This document shows positions 12,939 to 22,624 of a stretch of 64,000 nt of DNA, piece by piece (positions within the stretch are counted from its first letter, which is position 1; the number at the start of each line of letters is the position of its first letter). The stretch spans positions 45,869 through 109,868 of the forward strand of contig JAVTVY010025357.1 of NCBI GenBank assembly GCA_036873755.1, in the 5' to 3' direction. The position numbers and the translations under genes were made by a program. The DNA comes from Hanleya hanleyi. Taxonomy: Eukaryota > Mollusca > Polyplacophora > Lepidopleurida > Hanleyidae. The notes beneath the pieces are model-generated. The model was not told the DNA's origin, made no database searches, and saw only the letters and a program-made list of their open reading frames with translations.

Positions 12939-15900
12939 TATATGGTAGAGATATTATTAATTTGTACCATGCTATTAAACTTCTTAATTTCATGTTTCCA
13001 GGCTGATTACATCTTTAATCCACTAGATATGGTGTCCATGTTTGTTTCCTATATATACCATATATACTGTGTGGTAGTTATTTGTTATAACTTAAAGGTA
13101 CTTGGGATAATAATTACACTCTTGTTGAATTTGGATACAAATCGTTGTTTTAAAGGTGTTAAGTATGTTTTACATATATTGTTTGAGCTCATGTTCATTG
13201 CTCTGTTTGTGTCGTTGATTTCATCATTTTAACTCTGAATTATGTGAGAAAAATTACTGAAATGCTGTCGCATGCACCCGCCATCAGCGATCAGATTTGC
13301 AGCTGCTCTGTGAGGGGTATGGTTTACCACCAGTTTATAGAATCATTAGACCTTCATCAGATATACCCTGAAATGTTCCCAGAACCTGTAGTTACTGACA
13401 TACCGATGAACAGATACACAGACCAAGACAATACCCTTGCCCATCACTTAGGATAGATAGCATGACAGACAAAATTCAAATTTGGAGAGTGTTTCATGTT
13501 CCTTGGTCAAGGGAGATAACTTTGCTGAAAAATTTGCGAAAAAAACAGTTGACTTGCAGAGTTCAGACTGACGTATGCTGACCAGAAATGGACTCCCCCC
13601 CCCCCTCCCCCTGATTAACTTCTCCTCATTCATACTCTTACCAGATATTCTCATTTCCTCATGTTTGTACAGTTTGAAAACATCAACAAATTGTGTAGAT
13701 ATTGGCCTAGTATATAATATGTAACAATTGCTTTTATCATGAATGATCATTGTTTGAAATCGCATACAATGTACTAGGATGTACTGATATCAATATTGTT
13801 GGGTGACCTGATGTAGATGATTGCTAGTAGACAAAAAAGAATGGGAAAGTTTAATTAAATTAAGTTCCGTTTCAAACATGCATGGTCCAGAAGACTTCAT
13901 TGAAATATTGCAATTTCTGTATAGAAGTATTAAGAATTGTGCTGCATGACATTGAACTAATGGAACGTGTGTCTGTTGTTTGGTATCTAAGAGTTGTACA
14001 TATTGTTGGAAGTTAACAACTGTTAATCAGTCAGTGTAATATTAAGCAAAAATGGTTAGCTGGTTATACTCAACTTTGTTACTGTATGCCTACCAGGTAT
14101 TTTTGTATTCAAATCAGCTTTTATTTTCTTTATCTATCTTTTTTCCTAGATTTTAGTTTCAAATGTGCATCAGAATAAGATGAAGTATCGTTCAAGTCTT
14201 GTCTTCAAAGGGTTAAATAGATCCATTAATTCTGGGAATGCATGTTTTTTTTCTCAATATGAGAGTGATACATGTATAAATTTATCCTGGTAATTTCTTT
14301 TCCTAAATGTTGTTGACAGGACAATTCTAAGGAACTCCTCAAACTAGCACATAGCATTACGAGTCATGTTCATTGGGTTGATGAAATTCGAATACTCCAG
14401 CTTGGAGGTAATTTTTTTTTCTGCATGGTAGAAAGCAGAACTTTGCAGAAAAAAGTTTTTTTTTAAATAAACTTGAATAAATGAATAGCGAATGTTTAAT
14501 TTTGCATCACATATGCGAAAATATGTTGAACTGGCAAAACTGGAAGAAATGAGTAAAATACTATATATGCCTTTTGTCTCATGTAAAGACTAGAATAATA
14601 GGCTCTGATTACTTAATCTACATTGTCACAACTTAAATTTGAAATATTTATGAGTAATGGCAAAATCAGGGGAACTACCCAAATTGAGACTCTCATCTGA
14701 TGATTTAGTGCCTGATAATCCCCAGAGTGCAAGACAGCTATAGCGGGAGCTCCAGTTTGATTCTGAATATTATTCTTGCTCTATTTGAAGTTGGGGGCTC
14801 AATTCAGACATATGACATCATTCAATTGCATTAAATGATGCATCTTTAGCTGATCATGTTGAGGAAGAAGACCCATTAAAATCCTGATCAATGTAATCGA
14901 TCACTGTAATCGATCACTGCTGTGAGCTATTTCATGATTCTCTGTAAAAGGTATGCAGAATGGTGCTTAATCCTATCTAGCCTGCACCCCCTCCCCCACC
15001 CCCTCCAATATGTCAGATGCTCTCAGCAGGTACAGGACAAAACAAACAAATTGGCTAACAAACAAAATGGCAGTATTTTTTAAAAACTATGTTTATGCCT
15101 TCTATGGAGTATTTTGATATACCGGGAATTTGCTATGCATTCCTCATGTTCTCCACCCACTCTATTAAAATGAGCATTTTGCATGTATTTATAAATTCAT
15201 GCATTTAATTTTCAGGTCAAATTTTCAGAAATAGTATTATACTCATACATCTACATTTACTTCAGTTTTTTAGAATATAATAAATCACCCTCCGGGACAA
15301 CATGGATGTGAAAACTTCTCTCACCTTGGACATTTTTATATAAATCATTATAATAATAATTATTGTTTTACTGATGTGTAACTACATGTTGTATGGCTTA
15401 TTAGTAAAACCCCCATGAAACCCAGTAAATACTGTACCTGCAAAAAATACAATACCCCAAATACTCCATAGATTGGATCAAGATGTTTGGAAAACATATT
15501 GCCATTTTGTCTGCCCTTCGCATATCAGTATATTGAGATTTCCCTCGTAATCAACTACACATATAACGTTGCCGTTTTATTTTTTTCATTTTATACTTTG
15601 TCTAATCTTGTTTCATTGTTTGGGGAAAATTTGAAAATTTTGTGTACCTTAATTGTGGGTGCTGGCTTGATGTACATATTTATATAGCATTTACCACCCG
15701 TGAATTATGTGTATGAACTGTAGTTAATTACTTGGATGTATAGTATTTTTTCACTTTCTCTCGCCCGCCGGGATAGCTCGATCGATGTTTTAATAATTGT
15801 TAAATTCCCCCTCTAAGTTTTTTAAACTTCTTGAGTTTGCATAATGCAGATTTGAAAGCATTTTAAATGTTTAAATGCAACATGTATACCTATGCTCCGC

Positions 15901-17040
15901 AAAAAGTGTCGCCCCCCCTTTTTTTTTAACAAGAAAAATCTCATTTTTAGATAATAAATCAAGAAACTAGGTCTATATTCTAGAATTTTGATGCATTTTA
16001 GAAATAAGAAATATTTCCATTCACTTTCAAAAACTAGTGGAATAGATCTTTCTACTATACCATATAATTGCCCCAAATTTGCTTCTGATGATAGCTTATT
16101 GATCTTATATATTTAATTCAGAATCATTTGCTCTGAATTCAGTATATTTTGGGACTGAAAATATGTCCATGGGGTAAGAAAATTTGTCTTAAAAATTACT
16201 CAAACTTTATATGTCCTAAATTATTTCAAAGAAATCAGAATGAGTGATACTACAGTAAGTATTAAAGGTGACACCACAAGCAACTCAGTGGTAATTATAT
16301 TAGGTATTAAAGACTATTTGTCCACTGAAGTATTCTGTAAGTGTAAAAATATTTTCTTATTTCCAGAAATGCATCTAGTTTCTTGATTTATTATATAAAA
16401 ACAAGATCGTTTTTGTTTTAAAAAAATCATATACATGGTTGTATTACTATCAGAGAAACAATCATTTCCTGTTTCAATTAATCCTTCATCTGCACACTCT
16501 GTAACATTAAGATTACTTGACCATGCAGTTCAGCCTTGTTGTTTTCTTTGACCCTCAGTCAAACATCCAAATTGGCTGTCTGACTGGTGAGGGATCAGAG
16601 AGTAGCTTGGTATGAACTTGCCGTTAGATGTCACCTGTCAATAAAACCCTGTTCTCATCAAAAGTTTGTGAATGTTTTCATTTGTCCCGTTCCACATCTT
16701 CTTTTCATCCCATCATTAAAGACATTCCTCAACCTTGCCGGGCCTCAGCTCCTCAGACAGCTTATTGTAAGAGGTGACCAAACTGGTACCCATAGAGTTT
16801 CCGAGTGTGAAAGAAATAGGAACTACACGTCGTGATATGACTGAGATATTGTTGAAATCAACGTTAAATGCATATCCACTCGCTATTCTTTTACATCACA
16901 CCACCGTATAATGACACAGCTCCCATAGCTGAATACATAAGATGATCACTTTCTAAATGACAAAATATATAACAGTATTTTCGTTATTATGGGACTAATC
17001 ATTCCGATTCTAGTGCTGAAAGTTTAAGGGTTCAGGTTTT
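12939..17040. other. A/T-rich intergenic sequence, no gene recognised
   Basis: Four kilobases without a convincing gene. An open frame at 12870-13232 (+) begins inside the repeat element and is merely hydrophobic. A 70-codon frame at 13244-13456 (+) has balanced composition but no start context, splice sites or domain that I recognise. Poly-C (13595-13607) and poly-T runs occur. Confidence 0.45.
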
Positions 17041-19435
17041 TTTATACGCCCGCTAAAAGGCGGACGTATTATGTGATGGCGGTGTCCGTCCGTCTGTCCA
17101 GTTCTCGTGTCCCGGTCTATATCTGGGACAGTTTCCTATCTACAGCTGTATCGCGTACCAAAATGAAGGTCGAGGGCACAGGTCAAAGGTCACTGGCCTA
17201 AAAAACAGGAAATCACTGAAGTGTTCGTGTCCGGTCTATATCTGTGAACGTTTTCTATCCACAGTTGCAACTTTTTGTGAGTGGATATGCTAGGTGGAGA
17301 CGATGTGTCGCGTACCAAAATTGAGGTCGAGGTCAAAGGTCACTGTTGCCAAAAATCAGGAAATCATTGATCGTTGACAGTTTTCTATCTACAGTTCTAA
17401 TTTTTGGTGAGTGGATGCCCTAGGGGGGAACGATGTGTTGCATATTAAATGTAGGTCAAGGTCAGAGGTCAAAGGTCAATGTGATTGAAAAATCAGGAAA
17501 TCGTTAAAAATTTCTAATTTTCTGTGAGTGGATTCAAATAGGGGAAAATTGAGGTGTTGCATACCAAAGTCAAGGTCGAAGGTCAAAGGTCACTGTGACC
17601 CCAAAATGAGGAAATTATTAAAAATAACATTTCTTCCCCCTATATTAGGGGGACACGATGTGTCATATATCAAAATGTAGATCAAGGTCACTGTGACCCC
17701 AAAATCGTGAAATTGTTAAAAATCATGATTTTTTTAGTCCATTGAGAAATTACGGGTAGCCGTTTTGTCATGTACCAAAATTTAGATCCAGGTCAATAGT
17801 CCAGATCACTGACCCCAGAATCAAGGTCAATGGTCAGTGTGACCTAAAAATCAGGAAATCATTAAAAATTACTAATTTTTTGTGAGTGGATTCAATAGGG
17901 GGAAATGAAGTGTCACATACCAAAAATTAGGTCACGGTCAATGTGACCCCAAATCAGAAAATTATTAAAAATAATTTTTTTTGTGTCAGATACATTAGGG
18001 GGACACGATGTATCGCATACAAAAATGTAGGTCAAAGGTCAAGGTCACTGTGACCCCAAAATCGTGAAATTGTTAAAAATCATGATTTTTTGTGTCCATC
18101 AATAAATTGCGGGGAGACCGTTTGTCATGACCCCAAAATCAGGAAATTATTAAAAATAATCTTTTTTTTTTGTGTCAGTAGATACATTAGGGGGACACGA
18201 TGTGTCGCATACAAAAATGTAGGTCAATGTCAATAGTCAAGGTCACTGTGACCCCAAAATCATGAAATTGTTAAAAATCATGATTTTTTGTGTCCATCAA
18301 GAAATTACGGGAGACCGTTTGTCATGACCCCAAAATCAGAAAATTATTAAAAATAACTTTTTTTTGTGTCAGTAGATACATTAGGGGGACACGATGTGTC
18401 GCATACAAAAATGTAGGTCAATGTCAATAGTCAAGGTCACTGTGACTCCAGAATCATTAAAAATTACTTTTTTGTGTCCGTAGATACAATAGGGGGACAT
18501 GTGTCACATACCAAAATGTAGGTCAATGTCGAATGTCAAGGTCACTGTGACCCTCAAAATCCTGAAATTCATAAAAATCATGATTTTTTTTGTGTCCATT
18601 GATACATTGAGGGAAGACGATGTGTCGTGTACCAAAATTTAGGTCAAAGGTCAAGGTCACTAACCGCAAAATCAGGAAATCATTAAAAGTCACATTTGCC
18701 TGTCGAAGACGAGTTCATGTAATGCGATGTTGGGTTCTGTCCATTCAACCGTTAACATTTGTTGTCCATGTGATATCCCTAGTTTCAAGGTATGGATTGG
18801 CACCAAACTTTGAGTATGCCTTACTCTCATGGCAAAGAGGAGCCATACATCAATTTGTCAAAGGTCAAGGTCACAGTCCCCCAAAACTGAATCAAGTTTA
18901 GCCGACTATATATGTTAGGTTGGAATATTCAGAGTTCTCTCCCCTACATGTATATGACGTTTGTCCTGTGGAGTTGCCTGCCGTGATTGAAACAGCTACA
19001 TTTAGTTAAACTGTTGTGAAATAAAAACCATGCATTTACTAATTTAACGGGGAGAGGGGTCCTTTATGACCATCATACCTGTTATAATATTAACGCAAAA
19101 CAAAGGTTTACTTCATCACTTCCTTCTTCCTTCATGAAAATTATTCTGGTCTGAGAGTAATCCATTTGCAGGAAAACTACTATTTTCTTGTGTTTGACTA
19201 TTGTCGATTTCAGTGTGGGATATGCGAGCTCTCGGCTCTTGCTCCAAGGTCAACTAGTTACCAAGAGTTAAGCTCATTTTAGTTTATCATTCAATATAAG
19301 ATGTGATATATGTTACATTCTCAGAAGCACAAAATTGTAAACCTTTCTCTGGATTGCTAGCTACCAATTGGAATCAAGGCTATTAAACCACCTTGAAATT
19401 TGGATCAATGTAATTCCAGATATACGGGCGTATAA
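17041..19435 (+). mobile_element. TATACGCCCG repeat element with nuclear-receptor-like site array
   Basis: The left end TTATACGCCCG (17042-17052) is exactly inverted as CGGGCGTATAA (19425-19435). A GTCCGTCCGTCTGTCC microsatellite follows the left end. The core, about 17160-18680, is made of degenerate 100-200-bp units with CAGGAAATCATTAAAAAT, TAGGGGGACACGATGTGTCG and AGGTCAAAGGTCA blocks. It is non-coding and 2.4 kb long. A related, more decayed copy lies on the other strand at about 62270-63053. Confidence 0.8.
17580..18653. promoter_or_regulatory. Array of palindromic GGTCA-N3-TGACC and DR1 sites
   Basis: Perfect inverted repeats GGTCA-N3-TGACC start at 17588, 17686, 17832, 17936, 18043, 18241 and 18540. 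Five have the spacer CTG, giving GGTCACTGTGACC, the reverse complement of the classical vitellogenin oestrogen response element. Perfect DR1 sites AGGTCAAAGGTCA start at 17180, 17330, 17466, 17580, 18029 and 18641. At 18029-18055 a DR1 and a palindrome share half-sites. These match nuclear-receptor consensus sites; binding in this organism is not shown. Confidence 0.6.
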
Positions 19436-19504
19436 GCCCCTTGGGCTCTTGTTAGATTTTGGTGTTCAAGTTGAACTGTCATAAACTCATTTCCAGGACC
19501 AAAA

Positions 19505-19625
19505 GACACGTATATTTGGATGAAAAATTGACTCAAGTAATTAATTCCACTCAAGTTGAGTGATATTCAGTATGAGTTAATAACTCAAGTTGAGTGAAAT
19601 TGTCCACTCAAGTGCTCGAGTGGGA
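19505..19625. repeat. Short array of ACTCAAGTTGAGT palindromes
   Basis: CACTCAAGTTGAGTGA and CTCAAGTTGAGTGA variants recur near 19550 and 19582, with ACTCAAGTGCTCGAGTG near 19611. A longer array of the same motif lies at 48016 and, in the duplicated copy, at 54058. Confidence 0.7.
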
Positions 19626-19810
19626 TGATTTTCCACATGGAGAGTGTATTATAGGGATCTAAGTTATTGGCGAGGATATTTGAAGGCTAATTTTCACAAA
19701 CGGCTCATTTCAAGTTCAATAAACAGAAGAACACAAGTGTTAATTCCCAGAATGGATAGTTTCAGAAATTACATCGCTCATTTTGGTGACTTTGTATATT
19801 AGTAGTATAT

Positions 19811-20044
19811 AAAGTGCTTCTGGGACCACATTGACCGTTGACCTCTGAGTGCACTCTTATAACCTGATGCATCACATCCAGTTCCGGTCACGTGACCGGA
19901 GGTGACGCGCATGCGCACGATACCGGATATTAATAATGCGGCGCAGGTGTCAAAGGTCACTTCCGGTCACGCAACCGGAAGTGATGCATCATGGGATAGA
20001 GTGCACTCAGAGGTCAAAGGTCATTGTGGTCCCAGAAGCACTTT
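19811..20044. mobile_element. MITE with ~95-bp terminal inverted repeats
   Basis: AAAGTGCTTCTGGGACCACA at the left is inverted as TGTGGTCCCAGAAGCACTTT at the right. The arms continue through AGTGCACTC, GATGCATCA and the CCGGTCACGTGACCGG core. The element is 234 bp and non-coding. A partial second copy follows at 20048-20137, with related pieces near 29395-29515. Confidence 0.8.
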
Positions 20045-20047
20045 AAA

Positions 20048-20137
20048 ATACCGGATATTTATAATGGGTCAAAGGTCACTTCCGGTCACGTGACCGGAAT
20101 CGGAAGTGATGCATCATGGGATCGAGTGCTCTCGGAG
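20048..20137. repeat. Partial copy of the adjacent MITE
   Basis: Repeats the inner and right-arm sequence of the 19811 element (ACCGGATATT, CAAAGGTCACTTCCGGTCAC, GATGCATCATGGGAT). It contains the perfect 20-bp palindrome TTCCGGTCACGTGACCGGAA at 20080-20099, with an E-box CACGTG at its centre. Confidence 0.7.
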
Positions 20138-20299
20138 GTCAAAGTTCAAGGCACTTCCGGTCATCTGACAGCCCGGACATCCAGTTCCACTTTTTGCCAC
20201 CAGGGCAACGAGCATGTGCTATATTTATCGATGCACAGGGGTCAACATGGTCCCCGACAAAATCGCCAGCACTATGCCCAGCATAAATGGCAAGTGGTG

Positions 20300-20410
20300 T
20301 ACCCTCAGTTTCAAACCATGGGGAATCCTTCAGGGAAGTGGGTATGGTGGCATCTGCAGGGTTGCATGTGAAATTAGGATTTACCCCGAAAATATAAAAA
20401 GCAGAAGCGG
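20300..20410 (-). repeat. Single reversed unit of the 110-bp repeat
   Basis: Contains CCATGGGGAATCCTTCAGGG, GTGGGTATGGTGGCATCTGC, GGGTTGCATGTGAAATTAGG and CGAAAATATAAAAAGC. This is the reverse complement of the unit tandemly repeated at 28740-29365. A (GGA)n microsatellite follows at about 20464-20515. Confidence 0.8.
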
Positions 20411-20656
20411 AAATGAGGGCCTTTTTCCATCTGGCTACCTGGTAGAGTTCCCTTAGCGTATGTGAGGAGGAAGTGGAGGAGGAGGAGGAAGTGGAGGAGG
20501 AGGAGGAGGAAGGAGGAATGAAGTTGAGTGAGTGGTCATATAAGGTCGTTTGGCTCAAAAGTAACTTTGAACGCATCATTAAGATCAAAAGTGCCCAACT
20601 ATAAATAGCCCAAATGACATTTTCCTTACTGCACCATGCGCACTACATAGTCCACC

Positions 20657-20902
20657 TTGTTTGAACCCAACACCGAGGATATTCTAGCCGAAGTGTTACG
20701 TCAAGCCAATGTTGATGCTATTATTGATACAGCTCAAGGTGGAATCACCGTTCAGCACCAACGCATGCGTTGTCATCTTATCACGCTCATAGATGACATC
20801 CAATGGGTGACACGGGTATATCTTCTGCTGCATAAGAAACAGATAGTACCCAGAGGATACCAACACAACTACCCGTGCCCAGAATCTGCTGACCCTGCAT
20901 GA
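20657..20902 (+). CDS. Unrecognised short open frame, possible gene fragment
   Basis: An 81-codon frame with mixed composition, including EDILAEVLRQANVDAIIDTA. It stands just upstream of the GGGCGTT promoter-like block. I do not recognise a domain. There is no poly(A) signal or splice evidence, and its start has no special context. It could be a relic of the C-terminal exon of a neighbouring copy of the zinc-finger family, but it does not resemble the 21673 tail. Confidence 0.2.
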   Translation: MFEPNTEDILAEVLRQANVDAIIDTAQGGITVQHQRMRCHLITLIDDIQWVTRVYLLLHKKQIVPRGYQHNYPCPESADPA

Positions 20903-20994
20903 GGCATTTCAAACCTTTATGAAGACGCAGCTGGAGACGGGAAATTATCTTCTTCAACCTCCAACATAATGATGTCCGTCCAAAGATGATCGAC

Positions 20995-21193
20995 AATGCA
21001 TAGGGCGTTGGAATAGGCCATTAAGGTGTTGAGAAGGGCGTTAAGGCGTACAGATAGGGCGTAACAACGGGCGTTGACGGGCATCACTGCATTTCGATGA
21101 ATTAGTAATAATTCCATGAAATATCTAGAAAATCAGAGCTGAGCTATTTCACCAGGGCGTTGAAGCGTTGAGCTGGGCGTTGGCGAGCGTTAC
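20995..21193 (+). promoter_or_regulatory. GGGCGTT repeat block, copy 1 (promoter-like)
   Basis: Repeats of GGGCGTTGA/GGGCGTTAAGGCGT-type motifs (near 21002, 21036, 21055, 21070, 21154 and 21174) lead straight into a TATA box at 21198 and a start codon at 21247. The same block, including the linker GATGAATTAGT and AGCTGGGCGTTGGCG, recurs at 22325-22624. The promoter role is inferred from position. Confidence 0.5.
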
Positions 21194-21197
21194 TGTC

Positions 21198-21205
21198 TAT
21201 AAAAG
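21198..21205 (+). promoter_or_regulatory. TATA box
   Basis: TATAAAAG lies 49 bp before the ATG at 21247, with GC-rich repeats upstream. The spacing leaves a 5' UTR of roughly 20 nt. Confidence 0.5.
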
Positions 21206-21296
21206 CGCATTCCAAAAACGCGCACAGTCGACGTTCAACCATCAACATGGGTTATACATGCTCTGAGTGCGAATGTACGTTCACCAGACATTACGA

Positions 21297-21440
21297 GTGA
21301 GTGAGTGAGTGAATATGATTTAACGTCGCTTTCAACTATATATCAGTCATCACGACGTTGGGTCCTATTCCTTTTCACACTCTGGAACCACATGGGTGGG
21401 GTCCTATTCCTTTTCACACCTGGGAACCCCACGGGTGCCT
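21297..21440 (+). mobile_element. SINE inserted in the zinc-finger codons
   Basis: Starts GTGAGTGAGTGAGTGAATAT followed by GATTTAACGTCGC, as in gastropod-type GTGAGT-headed SINEs (from memory). It is flanked by CAGACATTACGA at 21285-21296 and 21441-21452. Its 3' half holds a 40-bp direct repeat (GGTCCTATTCCTTTTCACAC twice). Confidence 0.75.
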
Positions 21441-21529
21441 CAGACATTACGATATGATGCGACACCAGAAAAATATACATGGGATTGAAGACTCCGAGGG
21501 ATGCACTGAGGAGGCACATAATGATATAA

Positions 21530-21672
21530 GAGACTGCTGAGAGTCAACCGACTGATACTGAAACAGAGACTGGTGAGAGTCCATCGACTGATAACGAAGC
21601 AAAGACTGTTGAGAGTCCAACGACTGATACCGAAACACAGACTGCTGAGAGTCAACTACTGATACGGAGAGC
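21530..21672 (+). repeat. 36-bp coding-type repeat, four copies
   Basis: Units starting GAGACTGCTGAGAGTCAACC at 21530, 21566, 21602 and 21638. The period is a multiple of three, and the second to fourth read as an ESPTTDTETQT-like acidic repeat. The first is in a different frame from the finger. Confidence 0.8.
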
Positions 21673-22080
21673 TTGACCTCAGATAGTCAGCCTGCATCAC
21701 AGGATAGTGAGGAAGAACCTACCTTCTGGGATCGCATTGTGCATGAAGCTATTAATAGCTATGCTGCGGTAATCAAAGACGCCGGGCAAGATAACGCACA
21801 ACAGGTGTACATCCAAATGCGCCCCTGCATCAGGAAAACAGCCATGGCCATCTATGAACGGTATAGCCTGCTCCCGCTTGAAATGAAAGGCGACCTCACG
21901 CACAGGTCCATGACGAAGGCCAAGCGTCACTTTGAAGAGGATATGGGGTTACCACCCACCAAGGCCCTGGAAAATGCGATCAGAATGCGCAAACAACTGT
22001 TTGAGGATATGCTGCGTCAACGATATGCTGGACTGCCCGACGACGATTAGAACAAACGGATCAGAGCGAACATGGCCGAA

Positions 22081-22240
22081 GATTGAACTTTCTGAAATGG
22101 CGAATTCTGATTGGACAAGAGCGCCCGAGAATACATCTAACGGGCAAGAACATATATCACAGATGCAGCGCCAAATGGCGGTCTCTGATTGGACAAGAGT
22201 ACTTGAATTGTAAACATATCCAACGCGGCTCCCCCAGCTT
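22081..22240 (+). repeat. Conserved downstream segment, shared with 28561-28642
   Basis: GATTGAACTTTCT, TTCTGATTGGACAAGAG and AATTGTAAACATA(T/C)CCAACGCGGCTCCCCCAG occur in the same order here and at 28561-28642. Each carries an inverted CCAAT box (ATTGG). Here the segment immediately follows the zinc-finger relic. Confidence 0.75.
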
Positions 22241-22263
22241 GGGTATGATGTAACATTGGGGAG

Positions 22264-22269
22264 AATAAA
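22264..22269 (+). promoter_or_regulatory. Candidate poly(A) signal of the zinc-finger unit
   Basis: AATAAA lies 214 bp after the TAG that ends the 126-codon tail, inside the conserved downstream segment. Confidence 0.4.
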
Positions 22270-22324
22270 CTATATGGAAAACTTGTGATCGAGTTGATCT
22301 TTCTTTCTCTCATCTGTCTGCATC

Positions 22325-22624
22325 ATGGCGTCAAGGCGTTGTTGGCCGTTACGAAAAGGTGTCAAGATCATTGCGTCAAGGCATTATGCTAGGGCGTTAT
22401 AGCGTAAAGATAGGGCGTTAATGCGTTGAGAAGGGCGTTAAGACGGGCGTTGAGAGGGGTGTTAAGGCGTTGCGAGGGGCGTTAAAGCGTAACGACGGAC
22501 GTTGACGGGTGTCACTTCATTTTGATGAATTAGTGGCAATTCCATGGAATATCCAGAAAATAATAGCTTCTGAGCTATTCCACCAGAGCGTTGAAGCGTT
22601 GAGCTGGGCGTTGGCGGGCGTTAC
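22325..22624 (+). repeat. GGGCGTT repeat block, copy 2
   Basis: Direct copy of 20995-21193, extended by more GGCGTTAA/GGGCGTTGA units at its left. After GGGCGTTACT it diverges, and the TATA box and start codon of copy 1 are absent. The two blocks bracket the zinc-finger unit as direct repeats about 1.4 kb apart. Confidence 0.85.

Larger units (their letters stand above)
21247..22050 (+). pseudogene. C2H2 zinc-finger gene split by a SINE and frameshifts
   Basis: The ATG at 21247 opens MGYTCSECECTFTRHY, the first half of a C2H2 finger. The second half (HYDMMRHQKNIHG) follows a 144-bp insertion at 21297-21440 flanked by the 12-bp duplication CAGACATTACGA. Without the insert the ligands fall at residues 5, 8, 21 and 26, a regular C-x2-C-x12-H-x4-H finger. 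The insert brings an immediate TGA. Next come four 36-bp repeats (21530-21672) rich in Glu, Ser and Thr, read in another frame. A one-base deletion in the fourth returns the frame to a 126-codon tail (21673-22050) with FWDRIVHEAINSY and RHFEEDMGLPP, family unknown. One finger plus an acidic linker suggests a DNA-binding or regulatory protein (inference). Alternatively it belongs to a mobile element. Confidence 0.55.

Noticed and set aside
12870..13232. 120-codon hydrophobic frame, looks like a membrane protein
   Set aside because: Starts inside the end of a repeat element and is T-rich DNA; hydrophobicity follows from composition, and no family is recognisable.
13244..13456. 70-codon frame of balanced composition
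   Set aside because: No domain, splice site or neighbour supports it; kept only as a remark.
20139..20588. 149-codon minus-strand frame with a poly-Ser tract
   Set aside because: Poly-Ser is the (GGA)n microsatellite read in reverse, and the rest is the 110-bp repeat unit and MITE.
20995..22624. LTR retrotransposon formed by the two GGGCGTT blocks
   Set aside because: No TG...CA ends, primer-binding site, polypurine tract or pol motifs; the blocks differ in length. Left as an open cassette question.
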